From Urinicoccus sp. (GTDB taxonomy: Bacteria; Bacillota; Clostridia; Tissierellales; Peptoniphilaceae), in contig JASBZN010000068.1 in NCBI GenBank assembly GCA_029983435.1, positions 1 through 6,375 of the forward strand: 6,375 bases of DNA, given 5' to 3'. The translations under genes and the position numbers were made by a program. Under the pieces are notes generated by a model. It ran no database searches and was not told where the DNA came from. It saw only the letters and a program-made list of their open reading frames with translations. Below, in pieces: positions 5,688 to 6,375 of the stretch. How positions within the stretch are numbered: the stretch's first letter is position 1; every line of letters starts with the position of its first letter.

Positions 5688-6302
5688 TTAGTTGGCAAGA
5701 CTCATGCCATAGATTTTCTTGGCTCCAGCTTCTTCTAAGGCTAGGCTTGCTTGATAAAGGGTGGCTCCAGTGGTTAAGATGTCATCCAAAAGTAAAAGAG
5801 TTTTTCCTTCTACTTCTTGACCCAAAAAGGCATTTTCTAAATTTACTTCTCTCTCCTTGACTGAAAGGCCAAGTTGCAGGGGAGTATTTTTTATTTTCTT
5901 TAAATGTCCCCTAAAGTAAGCTAGGTTAAAGAGCCTTTCTATTTCCAGGGCTACTGTATCCATGGGGTCAAAACCTCGTTTTTCCACCAAAGAAGGATGA
6001 CTTGGAATAACAAGAAAGCCATCTAAATCTTTGAAGTGGGAATCCTGTCCCAGGGCGTAAATAAATAAGTGAGCCAAGGTCTTATATAGGTAGGTTTTAT
6101 GGTTAAACTTGTAATCGGTAATCATTTGTCGTAAGGCACCCGTATAGGCAAAGCCAGAATAAATCAACTGGCCATTCTTTTGAATATAATCAGGAGAAAA
6201 GTCCATCCTTTCAAAACAGTCAGGACAAAGGTAGGGAATATCACCTTCTCCTTGCTGGCAAAGGTAACACCGATGGTCTTGAAAAAATTCTAGGAATTTC
6301 AT
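5688..6302 (-). CDS. comF: ComF family protein (competence-type phosphoribosyltransferase-like)
   Basis: A 204-residue ComF/ComFC-type protein. Homologues are needed for DNA uptake in competent Bacillus and Haemophilus, yet the gene is also widespread in bacteria not known to be transformable. The N-terminus has a four-cysteine zinc ribbon (Cys12, Cys15, Cys26, Cys29). The centre has the family stretch VIPSHPSLVEKRGFDPMDT (about 98-116). The C-terminus has the PRPP-binding-like motif LLLLDDILTTGATL (169-182) with Asp173-Asp174. Length is slightly below that of many ComFC proteins but all landmarks are present. The ATG is preceded by GAGGGAG (6311-6317) eight bases upstream and overlaps the stop codon of the preceding reading frame as ATGA, implying coupling to an upstream gene outside the window. 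Confidence 0.93.
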   Translation of the reverse strand: MKFLEFFQDHRCYLCQQGEGDIPYLCPDCFERMDFSPDYIQKNGQLIYSGFAYTGALRQMITDYKFNHKTYLYKTLAHLFIYALGQDSHFKDLDGFLVIPSHPSLVEKRGFDPMDTVALEIERLFNLAYFRGHLKKIKNTPLQLGLSVKEREVNLENAFLGQEVEGKTLLLLDDILTTGATLYQASLALEEAGAKKIYGMSLAN

Positions 6303-6375
6303 AAAACTGTCTCCCTCTTTAACCGATCCAACAGTCCCGTTTTTGTTTCCAACTGGTTTTTTTTTTTTATCATTT
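6299..6375 (-). CDS. C-terminal tail of the gene upstream of comF (possibly RecD2 helicase)
   Basis: The minus strand is open from the right edge to a TGA at 6299-6301, which overlaps the comF ATG by two bases. The tail has 24 visible residues, ending NQLETKTGLLDRLKRETVL. From memory this resembles the extreme C-terminus of RecD2-type helicases, where an xRxTxLxxRL-like element closes the protein, and recD2-comF adjacency is common in Bacillota. The match is short, so identity is tentative. A run of 12 A residues (6357-6368) sits inside it. The comF reading frame is also open to the edge, and the third frame has tandem stops TGA TAA (6367-6372), so the true upstream frame needs flanking sequence to confirm. 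Confidence 0.5.
   Translation of the reverse strand, partial: MIKKKNQLETKTGLLDRLKRETVL

Noticed and set aside
1..6375. A self-contained novel defence, mobile or biosynthetic system.
   Set aside because: All but one of the genes visible over most or all of their length belong to recognisable families. There are no transposases, repeats with spacers, nucleases or toxin-antitoxin-like pairs. The novelty here is regulatory and in gene order rather than a new multi-gene system.

Overview
The window is AT-rich bacterial DNA with strong AGGAGG-type ribosome binding sites and TATAAT-type promoters. It also carries a long-form ribosome hibernation factor and a VanR/VanS-like two-component pair. Together these point to a low-GC Gram-positive (Bacillota), most likely an anaerobic Clostridia or Tissierellia relative. 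The genus cannot be fixed from the sequence alone.

Layout from left to right. A response-regulator gene leaves the left edge (minus strand; only its first 45 codons are present, starting at a TTG codon). Next comes hpf (minus, 424-966) with its own intrinsic terminator at 339-372. Divergent from hpf is a FUSC/aromatic-acid-exporter-like membrane protein (plus, 1099-2010) behind a near-consensus promoter. It converges on a small four-helix membrane protein (minus, 2056-2433), and the two share a 40-bp perfectly palindromic bidirectional terminator. A 284-bp gene-free stretch (2434-2717) follows, holding a (TA)9 tract in a possible promoter spacer, hairpins and an imperfect direct repeat. Then come a histidine kinase and an OmpR-type response regulator (minus, 2718-3950 and 3953-4642; 2 bp apart), with the regulator transcribed first. 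A BrkB/YihY-family membrane protein diverges from them (plus, 4769-5686); its -10 box sits inside a perfect 17-bp palindrome. It converges on comF (minus, 5688-6302) with one base between the stop codons. Finally, the tail of an upstream gene enters from the right edge and overlaps the comF start codon as ATGA. That tail resembles the RecD2 helicase C-terminus.

How it fits together. ComF and Hpf are encoded on the same strand and are near neighbours in many Bacillota, in arrangements such as recD2-comF-hpf-secA. Here they are about 4.7 kb apart, separated by membrane and signalling genes on both strands, so this looks like a conserved housekeeping block opened up by lineage-specific genes. 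The inserted genes are all membrane-centred: an exporter-like protein, a sensor kinase, an orphan membrane protein and a BrkB-like protein. A shared envelope role is only an inference.

No tRNA, rRNA, CRISPR array, transposase or attachment site was seen. The most unusual signals are regulatory: the TA tract that may act as a length-variable promoter switch, the palindrome centred on the yihY-like -10 box, and a 12-A run whose -1 frame opens directly into comF.
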